Shown here in pieces: positions 8,684 to 17,452 of a stretch of 64,000 bases of DNA. Where the stretch lies: NCBI RefSeq assembly GCF_900107035.1, contig NZ_FNOJ01000012.1, positions 1 through 64,000 on the forward strand, given 5' to 3'. The position numbers were made by a program, and so were the translations under genes. The number at the start of each line of letters is the position of its first letter. Position 1 is the stretch's first letter. The notes under the pieces are model-generated. The model had not been told where the DNA came from. It made no database searches and saw only the letters and a program-made list of their open reading frames with translations. Source of the stretch: Alicyclobacillus hesperidum (lineage in GTDB: Bacteria > Bacillota > Bacilli > Alicyclobacillales > Alicyclobacillaceae).

Positions 8684-9874
8684 GTGGAACAACGTTTGTC
8701 CGCGCGAGTACGAAATATTCGACCTTCGGCGACGATGGCCGTCGACAGCAAGACCAAGCAATTGCTGGCGAAAGGGCAGCCGGTTATCAACATGAGTGTC
8801 GGCGAACCCGACTTCGATACGCCCGTGCCTGCGGCGTTTGCCGGTGTCCGCGCCATCGTCAATGGCCAAACCCGCTATACCGAAGCAGCCGGTACCATCG
8901 CACTGCGCAAAGCGATTGCGCAAAAACTAGCGACGGAAAATGGCCTATCGTACGCACCTGAGCAAATCATTGTCTCCAACGGCGCGAAACACACGCTTTA
9001 CAACATCTTCGCAAGCATTCTCGACGAAGGCGACGAAGTGGTTTTACCCGCGCCATATTGGACGTCATATCCCGAACAGATCAGCGTCGCTGGCGGCAAG
9101 CCGGTCATTGTGCAGTGCGGTGCACAAGCGGGCTTCAAAATGACCGCAGAAGCCTTGGAGAAGGCCATTACAACTAGGACGAAAGCCGTTCTCCTCAACT
9201 CGCCGTCCAATCCAACGGGCGCTGTTTATCACGAAGAAGAATTGGCGGCGCTCGGCGAAGTGTTGCGCCAACATGACGTGTATATCGTCCTTGACGAGAT
9301 TTACGAACGCCTGGTTTACGGCGTCAAACAGGTCAGTCTGGCGGCCGTTTGCCCAGACTTGCACGACCGCGTACTCGTGGTCAACGGCTTCTCCAAGGCG
9401 TTTGCAATGACGGGTTGGCGGCTTGGTTACGTCGCGGCTCCAGCTGATGTTGCGAAGGCCATCGCCAGCTTTCAAAGTCATTCGACTGGCAGTCCAGCGA
9501 CGATGTCACAGTACGCCGGGCTGGAAGCGCTCAAACATTTCGATCCGAGCGTCGTCGAAGTCTTTCGACGTCGGCGCGACACCTTGGTCTCCGGCCTCAA
9601 CAGCCTAGATGGCATCCGTTGTCTGATGCCAGAAGGTGCCTTCTATGCCTTCCCGGATGTCACGGGTGTGTTCGGCTCGAAATACGATGGTCAAACCATC
9701 GAATCGAGTAGTGATTATTGCGAGTTGCTCCTTGAACATGCACTCGTGGCCAGCGTACCTGGCGAAGCGTTCGGCGCCCCGGGTTACGTGCGCTTTTCCT
9801 ACGCCGTCGCCGACGGCGATGTCGTCGAAGCCATCGACCGGATGCGAGCCTTCCATCAAAAGTTGACGCGCTGA
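8684..9874 (+). CDS. aspB: Class I/II aminotransferase, aspartate aminotransferase type
   Basis: A 396-residue PLP-dependent aminotransferase close to the Bacillus AspB branch. PLP Lys238 sits in NGFSKAFAMTGWR; the NPTGA motif (176-180), DEIYE (204-208) and the C-terminal RFSYA arginine are all present. It probably moves the amino group between aspartate and 2-oxoglutarate, although related enzymes accept other amino acids. The GTG at 8684 follows AGGGGGCG with good spacing. It lies 60 bases after the PBP gene with its own weak promoter, and ends at a strong terminator. Confidence 0.88.
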   Translation: MEQRLSARVRNIRPSATMAVDSKTKQLLAKGQPVINMSVGEPDFDTPVPAAFAGVRAIVNGQTRYTEAAGTIALRKAIAQKLATENGLSYAPEQIIVSNGAKHTLYNIFASILDEGDEVVLPAPYWTSYPEQISVAGGKPVIVQCGAQAGFKMTAEALEKAITTRTKAVLLNSPSNPTGAVYHEEELAALGEVLRQHDVYIVLDEIYERLVYGVKQVSLAAVCPDLHDRVLVVNGFSKAFAMTGWRLGYVAAPADVAKAIASFQSHSTGSPATMSQYAGLEALKHFDPSVVEVFRRRRDTLVSGLNSLDGIRCLMPEGAFYAFPDVTGVFGSKYDGQTIESSSDYCELLLEHALVASVPGEAFGAPGYVRFSYAVADGDVVEAIDRMRAFHQKLTR

Positions 9875-9901
9875 GCGACTTTCGTCTTCCAATATGCATG
9901 A

Positions 9902-9923
9902 GCCGCCCAACGGGCGGCTTTTT
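9902..9923 (+). terminator. Rho-independent terminator after aspB
   Basis: GCCGCCC and GGGCGGC pair around an AAC loop and are followed at once by TTTTT. Confidence 0.9.
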
Positions 9924-9961
9924 GCGTATTGATGAGGAATGCGGTTACTGGTCGGGCAAAC

Positions 9962-10204
9962 TCATCTTGGCTCGCTCGATGACCCCGGCTCTGCAGGGTG
10001 AATTTCTCCTTCGTGATCAAGAATTTGATGATCATTTTGAATGGCAATCAGCCCAGCTTGGTCAAGCTCATGCAGAACTTCGAACAAACTGTCGCGCTTT
10101 GCCTCTGGAAGCGATCTGACAAATTTGTTGATATCCTGCCCCGGCGCCAATTGTACAAAATGAACGCCGCCGTACTTTGCATATAGGTCTCTGCGATATG
10201 TCAA
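9962..10204 (-). CDS. Small hypothetical protein (80 aa), TTG start
   Basis: I do not recognise this family. It is called because a TTG start is preceded by AAAGGAG at the right distance (9 bases), and the translation is protein-like: an aromatic N-terminus (YRRDLYAKYGGVHFVQL), a charged helix-rich centre (SLPEAKRDSLFEVLHELDQAGL) and a polar tail. No signal peptide or membrane segment. It stands alone on the minus strand between two plus-strand genes and ends facing the aspB terminator. It could be a small regulatory or sporulation-related protein; no function is claimed. Confidence 0.6.
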   Translation of the reverse strand: MTYRRDLYAKYGGVHFVQLAPGQDINKFVRSLPEAKRDSLFEVLHELDQAGLIAIQNDHQILDHEGEIHPAEPGSSSEPR

Positions 10205-10359
10205 TCAGGCCAGCTCCTTTCCCCACTGCACACTTCGTCCGTAGTCTGTGCGCCAAGGCATGGGCTATGCACGTGCGATGGACGCCAGTCTGCTGGCACA
10301 GAGTCATGGCGACCGCCATACGATGTAGGAGCATCGAAGGGGAAGCGAGGTGTACCCCG

Positions 10360-11163
10360 ATGAATTCGAAACGCCCTGCGGGGAAAACGACACAAACGCG
10401 AAAGTCGGCGACGAGGCCTGAACGCGGGCAATCGGCGCCGGGGCCTGCTCTGCGGCTTCCTGACGCGGTGCTGACCAAAAGCAGAGGTCCGCGTTCGGCC
10501 GCAGGTTCAAAGGGGCGAAGCAGTGGTCCTCGTAAAACACAACAACGAACAAGCCAAGGCGGATCGTCGTCCGTCGCTACCCCGAGCAAAAAGTCGCCCT
10601 CACTCTCGCAGTTGCTGTCGCCGAAAAACATGCAGGACACCTTAAAAACGGTGGGCAATCTGCGGAATATGGTGAAGAATTGGCTGAACTATTTGCAACA
10701 GGCGGACAAAATGCTTGATACGGTCTATGTCACTACGGGCACGCTCAAAGAGAGCGGCGTTCTCGATAAACTGCTTAAACACCGTGGCAAAAATTTGACC
10801 ACCGAGGATTTCACCAGCATTTTAGCGGCCTTGATGGCGTCTCCACTGGGCGCCGGTTTGCTGGGCGGATCGAACGACAATGAAAGCAACCAAGCGACAA
10901 AGGCGAATCAGCAGCCTGTTCAAGCGCAGCCGCAGCAACAGCCACCACAGCAACCTGCGCAGATGTATGCGGGAGCACAGCCGTACCAGACACTGCCGCC
11001 TGCACCTATGTATCCACAACAGAATGCGGCACCTGGCTATCCAAACGCCTACGCACCGCCCGGAGGTTATCAGGCGCCGGTGTACGGTCCTGCACAGCCC
11101 TACACGCCACCGCCCCTGCCCCCCGGAAACGGGCAGCAAAGGCCACAGCCTGAGGGCGAATAG
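10360..11163 (+). CDS. Unrecognised basic, Gln/Pro/Tyr-rich protein
   Basis: A 267-residue protein of three parts. The N-terminal ~90 residues are basic and rich in Lys, Arg, Ser and Thr. A central amphipathic stretch (about 90-170) reads as helices (NMQDTLKTVGNLRNMVKNWL, then DFTSILAALM). The C-terminal third is low complexity with runs of Gln and Pro and repeated Pro-Tyr and Gly-Tyr pairs. The start is the ATG at 10360 behind GCGAGGTG; the open frame extends upstream but without a ribosome-binding site. The P/Q/Y-rich tail recalls spore-coat or cell-surface proteins of Bacillales, which is only a resemblance. No signal peptide is visible. Confidence 0.65.
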   Translation: MNSKRPAGKTTQTRKSATRPERGQSAPGPALRLPDAVLTKSRGPRSAAGSKGRSSGPRKTQQRTSQGGSSSVATPSKKSPSLSQLLSPKNMQDTLKTVGNLRNMVKNWLNYLQQADKMLDTVYVTTGTLKESGVLDKLLKHRGKNLTTEDFTSILAALMASPLGAGLLGGSNDNESNQATKANQQPVQAQPQQQPPQQPAQMYAGAQPYQTLPPAPMYPQQNAAPGYPNAYAPPGGYQAPVYGPAQPYTPPPLPPGNGQQRPQPEGE

Positions 11164-11167
11164 GCGC

Positions 11168-11356
11168 GTGAAACAATACGATTTGCCGGGGAAATTAGCT
11201 GTCCTTGCTTCTATGGCAGGCAGCTATTTTTGTGTTACTGGACTAAGGAACAAAGATCCTTCATGGGATGCCTTGGCTGACGATAGTCAGCGTTTGGCCC
11301 GAAGGTTTGGCCCGAAGAGCCAACCGCACGCACCGGACCAGCAGGTTTCGATTTAG
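11168..11356 (+). CDS. Possible small protein (62 aa) downstream of the Gln/Pro-rich gene
   Basis: A GTG four bases after the preceding stop opens a 62-codon frame whose product looks protein-like (VKQYDLPGKLAVLASMAGSY, then WDALADDSQRLARRFGPK). The ribosome-binding site is weak (GAGGGCGAATAGG). No recognised family. A 13-base tandem duplication lies inside the frame. It may be a genuine coupled gene or chance; close spacing to its neighbour is the main support. Confidence 0.35.
   Translation: MKQYDLPGKLAVLASMAGSYFCVTGLRNKDPSWDALADDSQRLARRFGPKSQPHAPDQQVSI
11292..11317. repeat. Perfect 13-base tandem duplication
   Basis: GTTTGGCCCGAAG occurs twice with no gap. Its length is not a multiple of three, so one duplication or deletion event would shift the frame of the small coding region around it. 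Confidence 0.8.
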
Positions 11357-11403
11357 GACGCCATTGTGCAAAGAGAGCTGTGCATGCATCAGCGGCCCAG
11401 TTG

Positions 11404-12264
11404 TTACAGTGTCCTCTGCCGCATCATCTGACGCCCAACCGACCATGGCGCGAAATGAGGACTCGCACAAACACCCAACAACGCCATCAACAACCCTGAG
11501 TTAAAGTCAGTCGCCAATGGCTCGAAAATTTGCCCGAATGATTGACCGAACCACCAGAATAGAATGGATAAGATGATTGAGAGCGAGGCAGCGAGCCGAG
11601 TTCTGTATTTGAAGAGCAGCATGCTCCCTAGGGTCAGTTCAATAAGCCCTAGCACAACTGATACAATGGCTCCTGCTTTGCCGATGGCCCCTGCCAGCCA
11701 AGGCGTTGCAATCATCTGCGTCAAGCCGGTTGGTGTTAAAAAGCTCGGCTGCAACTGCATAACAAAGCCGGCAATCATTAAAATCGCCAGTGAGATTTGC
11801 GCAAAACGGATGCTTCCGGCCCGCCACTGACGCGAATAACCGTCGTCTGTCGGCCAAATGGATATACCAATCAATGCGTAGATGAAAACCGCTCCCGGTG
11901 CACCTGACAAAAGCAACGTTTGGCCGGTAAATATCTGTCCAACGCCTTCGCCAAATACCCACACGATGCTACTCCAAATCACTGACGCAATGATGGCTGG
12001 CTTCAGCCAGTAATTCAACATCATGGCGACGCCCAGTGCCAATTGCACGAGTGCAAACAGCGTGTCCCATACAACAATGTGCCCAGTCACAAGGTGGGCA
12101 CCCCAATTCACCAAGGTTGAAATCCAACAGGGCTGACCTTCGGCTGTGGGTAAAATGACTTGTTGAACGAAGGATGGACTGAACATCTGCGGTTTCAGTT
12201 GAAACACCCCGTCAAGGAACCAGATGCTTCCCAAAATGAACTGCACCGCACGACGTGAAACCAT
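11404..12264 (-). CDS. Integral membrane protein with two homologous halves
   Basis: A 286-residue membrane protein with about eight hydrophobic segments. The two halves resemble each other: each starts with a helix followed by a Q(L/P)xPxF-type stretch and ends with W-(V/F)FG-x2-(V/F)GQIF followed by a small-residue helix (GAPGAVFIYALIGI in the first, NSGLLMALLGV in the second). This suggests an internal duplication, as in DoxX-like membrane proteins. The start is the ATG at 12264 with GAGGAGGGG before it; an upstream ATG has no such site. Function unknown. It appears monocistronic on the minus strand. Confidence 0.7.
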   Translation of the reverse strand: MVSRRAVQFILGSIWFLDGVFQLKPQMFSPSFVQQVILPTAEGQPCWISTLVNWGAHLVTGHIVVWDTLFALVQLALGVAMMLNYWLKPAIIASVIWSSIVWVFGEGVGQIFTGQTLLLSGAPGAVFIYALIGISIWPTDDGYSRQWRAGSIRFAQISLAILMIAGFVMQLQPSFLTPTGLTQMIATPWLAGAIGKAGAIVSVVLGLIELTLGSMLLFKYRTRLAASLSIILSILFWWFGQSFGQIFEPLATDFNSGLLMALLGVCASPHFAPWSVGRQMMRQRTL

Positions 12265-12486
12265 AGACTTCCCCCTCCTCGCCACCTTACTTTGATTTTC
12301 TCTCCGCAAGTCATGCCGCTACAAGCCGTTTCCCTCAACAACTTTGAACGTTTTGTCAATCCACCATGACGGCGATTTAACATCTCCTATGCGCATCGGA
12401 CACTGAAGCCTCTAGCTAGACAAATGGACCTGCCCAAGCATTCCGCCATTCCGCGCAAATCGAACTCGCGAACGCTGACGAAGATA

Positions 12487-12524
12487 CGCAAACCGCCCGG
12501 GGCTACTTCCCCGGGCGGTTTGCG
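12487..12524 (-). terminator. Strong hairpin terminator after the Lys/Arg-rich protein gene
   Basis: CGCAAACCGCCCGGGG (12487-12502) pairs perfectly over 16 bases with CCCCGGGCGGTTTGCG (12509-12524) around a 6-base loop. It begins directly after the stop of the minus-strand gene. The T-run is short. Confidence 0.8.
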
Positions 12525-12525
12525 T

Positions 12526-12960
12526 TCAGTCCTTTGTATTTTTCGGAACGAACTTCTTGATTTCCTTGAGCGTCTTATCGTCGACATTCTTGCCATACTT
12601 CTTGACAATCTCGTCGACGCTTGCGTTGGGTCCGTTCTTCGTGGCATCTGAATATGCCTTGACGAATTGCTTAATGCGTTGTTCGGGAACCGGCAAGCCA
12701 AGTTTATCTGCGAAATTTTTCGCCAGCGACTCGACCTGATTCGGGTCACGCCATTGATCTGGCGTCACCTTTTTGACGTCGTCGAGAATTTGAAAAATCG
12801 CTTTGCGCTTGCCAGCGAGGTTGTTTTTCAACGTGTCCAGCGATCCCGACGGAGCCGCCGCCACTTGCTGCGCTTCCGGCGCCGGCGACGCAGGAGCCGC
12901 AGTCTGCCGCTTAGGCCGCGATGAGCCTTTGCGGTTTCGTTTATTTGATGAAGCCGCCAT
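12526..12960 (-). CDS. Unrecognised protein with basic/Ala-Pro head and helical tail
   Basis: A 144-residue protein. Residues 1-45 are basic then rich in Ala, Pro and Gln and probably disordered. Residues 45-144 are charged and helix-prone, with segments such as KRKAIFQILDDVKKV and QVESLAKNFADKLGL. The tail's layout loosely recalls small sporulation proteins such as SpoVIF, but the similarity is too weak to name it. AAGGAGG precedes the ATG perfectly and a strong terminator follows, so it is a real single-gene unit. No signal or membrane segment. Its two-part build is like that of the protein encoded at 10360-11163. Confidence 0.7.
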   Translation of the reverse strand: MAASSNKRNRKGSSRPKRQTAAPASPAPEAQQVAAAPSGSLDTLKNNLAGKRKAIFQILDDVKKVTPDQWRDPNQVESLAKNFADKLGLPVPEQRIKQFVKAYSDATKNGPNASVDEIVKKYGKNVDDKTLKEIKKFVPKNTKD

Positions 12961-13102
12961 GTCGCATCCTCCTTCTCCGTTTCGCTCCTAGCGGAGCCTC
13001 TCCTCAACGTATGTTGAAAGGCCGCAGGATGTCTCAGCGAAACGCCCGAAAGCGACAAAAATCAACGACTTCCATTAGCTGGCGAACCAAGTTTGGATGC
13101 CG

Positions 13103-13312
13103 TTATGGCACCTTGCGCACATGCGGACTACGCAGCCGAATATCGACTGCCGCGGCGAGAACCATCGCGAGCACCATCAAGGCCCCACCGGCACAAGCGA
13201 GAACGCCTTTGCTCGACGCCGCAAGGACAAGCATGAAGCCTACAATCATCAGTAAGCTAAGTCCTACGAACGCCAACACAAACGTCCGTACTGCACGTTG
13301 AACCGCCTTCAT
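13103..13312 (-). CDS. Small two-helix membrane protein (69 aa)
   Basis: The product has a short basic N-terminus (MKAVQRAVRT), two hydrophobic helices (about 11-32 and 38-55) separated by a Ser-Ser-Lys turn, and a basic tail ending HVRKVP. GGAGGG precedes the ATG with 9 bases of spacing. It lies 56 bases after the moaA stop on the same strand and may be co-transcribed. I do not recognise the family. Confidence 0.6.
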   Translation of the reverse strand: MKAVQRAVRTFVLAFVGLSLLMIVGFMLVLAASSKGVLACAGGALMVLAMVLAAAVDIRLRSPHVRKVP

Positions 13313-13368
13313 TGCAGAGTCCCTCCATCGCGAGTGCAATCGTCCACATCCTCGTTTATACAGGATCT

Positions 13369-14403
13369 TCAGCCACCTACGCGAGACATTTCGACTTTGC
13401 CCATCCGCTTCGTCTCCTGCGTGCGCAGAGCGGAGTATGCATCGCGGCGTCGGCGCCACAGGTCGGCAAGAAACTCCCGCACCTCGTCGTCGGAAGCGCC
13501 GGATCGCAATAACGGCCGAAGTGGCTTCCCACTGGTGGCGAACAGACAGGTGTACAGTTCGCCGTCCGCCGTCAGGCGCAGGCGGGTGCAACCCCCGCAA
13601 AACGGATGACTGACCGAGTGAATGACGCCGATCTCGCCCATGCCATCGAGATATCGGTAGCGCGTCGCCACCTCGCCGGGCACGCGCGGCGGCACGGCCT
13701 CCAGCGGATGAACCTCGCCAATTGCACGCAGGATTTCCTCCGCTGGCACCACATCTTCTAAGCGCCACCCATTGCTTGTACCGACATCCATGTATTCAAT
13801 AAATCGCACGATTACGCCTGTGCCGCGAAAGCGCTCTGCGATGGGTACAACTTCCGACTCATTCCATCCACGGCGAACGACCACGTTGACCTTCACTGGT
13901 GTCAAACCTGCGGCAAGGGCCGCGTCAACGGCTTTGAGAACGCGTTGGACGGGAAAACCTACACCATTCATACGCGCAAAAATGTGCGGTTGAAGTGCAT
14001 CCAGGCTCACGGTCACCCTGTGCAAACCTGCATCAGCCAAGGCCTTTGCACGGGCCGGTGTCAGTAAACTCCCATTTGTCGTCAGCGCGATATCTTGAAC
14101 GCCTTTGATCTCCCGAATGGCGCCCACGATGTCGACAATCTCTTTTCGCAACAACGGCTCCCCGCCAGTCAGTCGAATCTTCTCGACGCCAAGTTCCACG
14201 AGAAGGCGCGCAGTGCGTGCCAGTTCTTGCGTCGTTAGCAACTCATCGCGCTGGAGAAATGGGTGGTTGGGACCAAACTGATCGATTGGCATGCAGTAGG
14301 GGCAGCGAAAATTGCAGCGATCCGTCAAGGAAATCCGCAGATCGCGCAAGGGACGTGACAGTGCATCAAGCAACTTGTGCTGATCTTCCCTCGTGTCAGC
14401 CAT
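13369..14403 (-). CDS. moaA: GTP 3',8-cyclase (molybdenum cofactor biosynthesis)
   Basis: A 344-residue radical SAM enzyme that starts molybdopterin synthesis by converting GTP to 3',8-cyclo-7,8-dihydro-GTP. The N-terminal cluster motif CNFRCPYC, the TGGEPLLR motif and the C-terminal cluster cysteines in [19 protein letters not shown] are all present, and the protein ends in the diagnostic Gly-Gly. I placed the start at the ATG at 14403, preceded by GGGGGATT; in-frame ATGs at 14418 and 14430 are alternatives. No other moa genes are nearby, so the pathway is split elsewhere. Divergent from mgsA. Confidence 0.93.
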   Translation of the reverse strand: MADTREDQHKLLDALSRPLRDLRISLTDRCNFRCPYCMPIDQFGPNHPFLQRDELLTTQELARTARLLVELGVEKIRLTGGEPLLRKEIVDIVGAIREIKGVQDIALTTNGSLLTPARAKALADAGLHRVTVSLDALQPHIFARMNGVGFPVQRVLKAVDAALAAGLTPVKVNVVVRRGWNESEVVPIAERFRGTGVIVRFIEYMDVGTSNGWRLEDVVPAEEILRAIGEVHPLEAVPPRVPGEVATRYRYLDGMGEIGVIHSVSHPFCGGCTRLRLTADGELYTCLFATSGKPLRPLLRSGASDDEVREFLADLWRRRRDAYSALRTQETKRMGKVEMSRVGG

Positions 14404-14524
14404 CGGCCAATCCCCCATTCCTATCGCCATTAGTGTACCACGCAATACGCAATCCTCCATCATTCCCCCAATGTGCTGTTTGCGGTACACTGATAGCGTG
14501 AAGCATCGCCGAGGAGGCAAGACG

Positions 14525-14932
14525 ATGAACGTAGCATTGATAGCGCATGACAACAAGAAAGACGACATTGTAAACTTGGCCATCGCGTACCAAAACATTT
14601 TGAAGAACGTCAATCTCTTTGCAACCGGAACCACGGGACGTCGCATTCATGAGGCAACAGGACTGCCCGTCCACCGCTTTCAATCCGGTCCGTATGGCGG
14701 CGACCAACAAATTGGCGCGATGATTGCGAACGACGAGATGGATCTCGTCATCTTCTTGCGCGATCCACTCACCGCCCAGCCACACGATCCCGACATTACG
14801 GCCCTCCTGCGCATCTGCGACGTACATAACGTGCCAGTGGCAACGAACCTGGCGACCGCAGAGGCATTGGTGCGTGCGATGGAACAGGGACTGGTTGATT
14901 TCAAGCCGCGCGGCCCTGAAACCGACCGCTGA
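14525..14932 (+). CDS. mgsA: Methylglyoxal synthase
   Basis: A 135-residue enzyme that converts dihydroxyacetone phosphate to methylglyoxal and phosphate. The family motifs are visible: an N-terminal [28 protein letters not shown] and the catalytic [17 protein letters not shown] precedes the ATG. A dihydroxyacetone kinase operon that makes its substrate lies just downstream, which may be meaningful or coincidental. The next gene starts 30 bases later on the same strand. Confidence 0.94.
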   Translation: MNVALIAHDNKKDDIVNLAIAYQNILKNVNLFATGTTGRRIHEATGLPVHRFQSGPYGGDQQIGAMIANDEMDLVIFLRDPLTAQPHDPDITALLRICDVHNVPVATNLATAEALVRAMEQGLVDFKPRGPETDR

Positions 14933-14961
14933 ATCCAATCGCGAAAAAGGAGTGAAAAACC

Positions 14962-16212
14962 ATGATAGAATCGCAGGCCTATGTTGAGCGCCGCCGGCGG
15001 CTATTCGAACTTTTGCCCGAGCGGTCGTTCGCCCTGCTATTTGCCGGTCAAGCGCCTTACATGTCAGGAGATCACCCATATAGTCCGTTTCACGTCAATC
15101 GCAATTTTTTGTATTTGAGTGGCATTGCGCAGGAGCACTCCATCCTGTTGCTAGCAAAATTGGACGGGCAGGAACAAACCCTGCTCTTTACCGAGCACGT
15201 CTCACCTACCGAAGAAAAGTGGACAGGAAAGCGCTTATCCGACGATCAAGCAAGATCCATTTCCGGCATCGAGACGATTCAGGACGTCGCCCAGTTTGAA
15301 GGGACACTCGGCAGACTTCTGCGCACGGGAGAATACGAGGAACTTTATCTGGATGTCGAACAAGACAACTGGGCGCAGACGGAGACGCCGGCACACCGCT
15401 TTGCCCGCGCGTTCCGCGACAAATACCCGGCGGTGCCGATTCGCAACCCCTATCCCCTCATCTGTCGGTTGCGCAGCGTGAAGGATGAAAGCGAGATTGC
15501 CCAGATTCGCGAAGCTTTGCGCATTACAAAAGACGGCATTCTGCGCATGATGCAGCATGCCAAACCGGGTATGAAAGAATATGAGTTAGAGGCGCATTTC
15601 GATTATGCTCTGCGTTCGCAAGGAGTGCGCGAGCACGCGTTCCCAAGCATCATCGCAGGTGGCGAACGCGCAACGGTATTGCACTATGTGACCAACGACC
15701 AGACCATTGCGGAAGGTGACTTGGTGCTTTGCGATCTCGGTGCGGCCGTCGGCGGTTATTCGGCGGACATCACGCGAACATTCCCGATTACCGGGAAATT
15801 CACCGACCGCCAACGCCAGTTATACGAAATCGTGTTAAAGGCGATGGAGGCGACCTTTGCTGCCATCCGACCGGGGATTACACTCGCTGAACTCAATGAT
15901 GTGACGAAGATTACATACGCACGGGAACTGAAGGCCATTGGCCTCATTCAAGAGGACAGCGAGGTTTCTCGCTATTACTACCATAGCGTCAGTCACCGCC
16001 TTGGCCTCGACACGCATGACGTCGGATCGCCCAAATGGCCGTTGCAGCCGGGCGATATCATCACGGTCGAACCAGGCTTGTATGTCGCAGAAGAAGGCAT
16101 TGGTATCCGCATCGAAGACGACGTCGTGGTGACAGCGGAAGGATATATCAATTTATCAGAGGATATCCCGAAGAGCGTGGATGATATCGAACGGCTGATG
16201 GCGAACCGCTAA
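14962..16212 (+). CDS. pepP: Xaa-Pro aminopeptidase (M24B)
   Basis: A 416-residue proline aminopeptidase that removes N-terminal residues preceding proline. It has an AMP_N domain (about 1-130) and a pita-bread M24 domain. Metal ligands are readable: Asp in LCDLGA and in SADITRTF, His in SHRLGLDTHD, Glu in TVEPGLY and Glu in IRIEDDV. AAAAAGGAGTG precedes the ATG. It probably forms a short unit with mgsA and ends at a hairpin. Cytoplasmic, with no signal peptide. Confidence 0.92.
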   Translation: MIESQAYVERRRRLFELLPERSFALLFAGQAPYMSGDHPYSPFHVNRNFLYLSGIAQEHSILLLAKLDGQEQTLLFTEHVSPTEEKWTGKRLSDDQARSISGIETIQDVAQFEGTLGRLLRTGEYEELYLDVEQDNWAQTETPAHRFARAFRDKYPAVPIRNPYPLICRLRSVKDESEIAQIREALRITKDGILRMMQHAKPGMKEYELEAHFDYALRSQGVREHAFPSIIAGGERATVLHYVTNDQTIAEGDLVLCDLGAAVGGYSADITRTFPITGKFTDRQRQLYEIVLKAMEATFAAIRPGITLAELNDVTKITYARELKAIGLIQEDSEVSRYYYHSVSHRLGLDTHDVGSPKWPLQPGDIITVEPGLYVAEEGIGIRIEDDVVVTAEGYINLSEDIPKSVDDIERLMANR

Positions 16213-16217
16213 GGTTG

Positions 16218-16243
16218 CATGGGGTGGGTTCCGCCCACCTCAT
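16218..16243 (+). terminator. Hairpin after pepP
   Basis: CATGGGGTGGG pairs with CCCACCTCATG over 11 positions with one G-T wobble and a TTCCG loop. The following T-run is short. Confidence 0.6.
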
Positions 16244-16445
16244 GTCCCTTTGTCCTATGGGTTGCATCTTCTAGCGCGCCAGTTTAGACTTGAGATAGTC
16301 ATGAAAGCGCATCCAAACAAGTTCATTCGTGTATGGCTTGAGCACGGGAATGGCCACACTGCTTCGCCTTATCAAATTGGGGGCGGATGCTCTGTGGCCA
16401 TTGTTGTACCCATCGCGATGAACGTTGCCGAGGGAGGCTCGCCTT

Positions 16446-17435
16446 ATGAAGAAACTGATGAACCAGCCGGATCAATACGTCGATCAGATGCTGGAGGGCA
16501 TCGTCGCGGCTCATCCTGAACTCAAACGCATAGCTGGCACACAGGTGATTGTCCGCGCACATCCAAAGGCCAAGGTGGCGTTGGTCAGTGGCGGTGGCAG
16601 CGGCCATGAGCCCGCACACGCAGGCTATGTCGGTGTGGGCATGCTCGACGCGGCTGTCTCCGGCTCTGTCTTCACATCTCCGACGCCGGATCAGGTGCTT
16701 TCGGCCATCCGCGCGGTGGATCAAGGACAAGGCGTGCTACTTGTCATCAAGAACTACACAGGCGACGTCATGAACTTTGAAATGGCGGCTGATTTGGCGA
16801 GCATGGAAGGTATCGCGATCGAAAAAGTCATCGTCGCCGACGACGTCGCTGTCGAAAACAGCACCTATACGGTCGGCCAACGCGGCATCGCGGGAACGGT
16901 CTTCGTGCACAAGATAGCCGGTGCGGCGGCGGAAGCGGGAATGGATCTGGCGACAGTGAAACGGATTGCCGAGAAGGTGATTGCAAACGTACACAGCATG
17001 GGCATGGCCCTGTCGCCGTGCACCGTGCCCGCGAGCGGCAAACCCAGTTTCGTCCTCGGCGAAGATGAAGTGGAAATTGGCATTGGCATTCACGGCGAGC
17101 CAGGGACACATCGCGAAAACCTGCGTCTTGCCGACGAGATCGTCGACACGTTGCTGGATCGCATTCTCGCACACAGTGGCGTGGTGGATGGGGATGAGGT
17201 CGCCGTCATGCTCAATGGCCTCGGCGCGACGCCGCAAAGTGAACTCTACATCGCGTATCGTCGCGTGGCTGAGCGCCTAAGAGCCCGCAATATCGCAGTA
17301 CACAAGGCGTTGGTTGGGGAATATATGACGTCTCTCGAGATGGCCGGGTTCTCCATCTCGCTGCTCAAACTGGACGACGAGTTGATGAGTCTTCTGGATG
17401 CCCCAGCCGACACGCCAGCCTATCGGCAGAGCTGA
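16446..17435 (+). CDS. dhaK: Dihydroxyacetone kinase subunit K
   Basis: A 329-residue DhaK subunit, which binds dihydroxyacetone covalently through a histidine. The SGGGSGHEPAHAGYVG motif and the substrate-histidine region GIGIHGEPG are present. With DhaL (ADP-bearing) and DhaM (PTS phosphoryl carrier) it phosphorylates dihydroxyacetone from phosphoenolpyruvate. The ATG at 16446 follows GGGAGG with 8 bases. First gene of dhaK-dhaL-dhaM. About 200 bases upstream carry no gene and probably hold the promoter, but I could not identify clear boxes. Confidence 0.94.
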   Translation: MKKLMNQPDQYVDQMLEGIVAAHPELKRIAGTQVIVRAHPKAKVALVSGGGSGHEPAHAGYVGVGMLDAAVSGSVFTSPTPDQVLSAIRAVDQGQGVLLVIKNYTGDVMNFEMAADLASMEGIAIEKVIVADDVAVENSTYTVGQRGIAGTVFVHKIAGAAAEAGMDLATVKRIAEKVIANVHSMGMALSPCTVPASGKPSFVLGEDEVEIGIGIHGEPGTHRENLRLADEIVDTLLDRILAHSGVVDGDEVAVMLNGLGATPQSELYIAYRRVAERLRARNIAVHKALVGEYMTSLEMAGFSISLLKLDDELMSLLDAPADTPAYRQS

Positions 17436-17452
17436 CGAAGGAGGTGACACAG

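Noticed and set aside
11197-11236. An imperfect hairpin with a short T-run after the Gln/Pro-rich gene as a terminator
   Set aside because: The stem is interrupted and it lies inside the possible 62-codon gene; not strong enough to call.
12310-12420. A sigma-B- or ECF-like promoter before the duplicated membrane protein
   Set aside because: TTGACA and GGGAAA-like words occur, but spacing does not fit any consensus well.
13313-13768. Upstream two thirds of a 221-codon minus-strand frame
   Set aside because: It is an out-of-frame shadow of moaA; only the last 69 codons, with their own ribosome-binding site, look like a gene.
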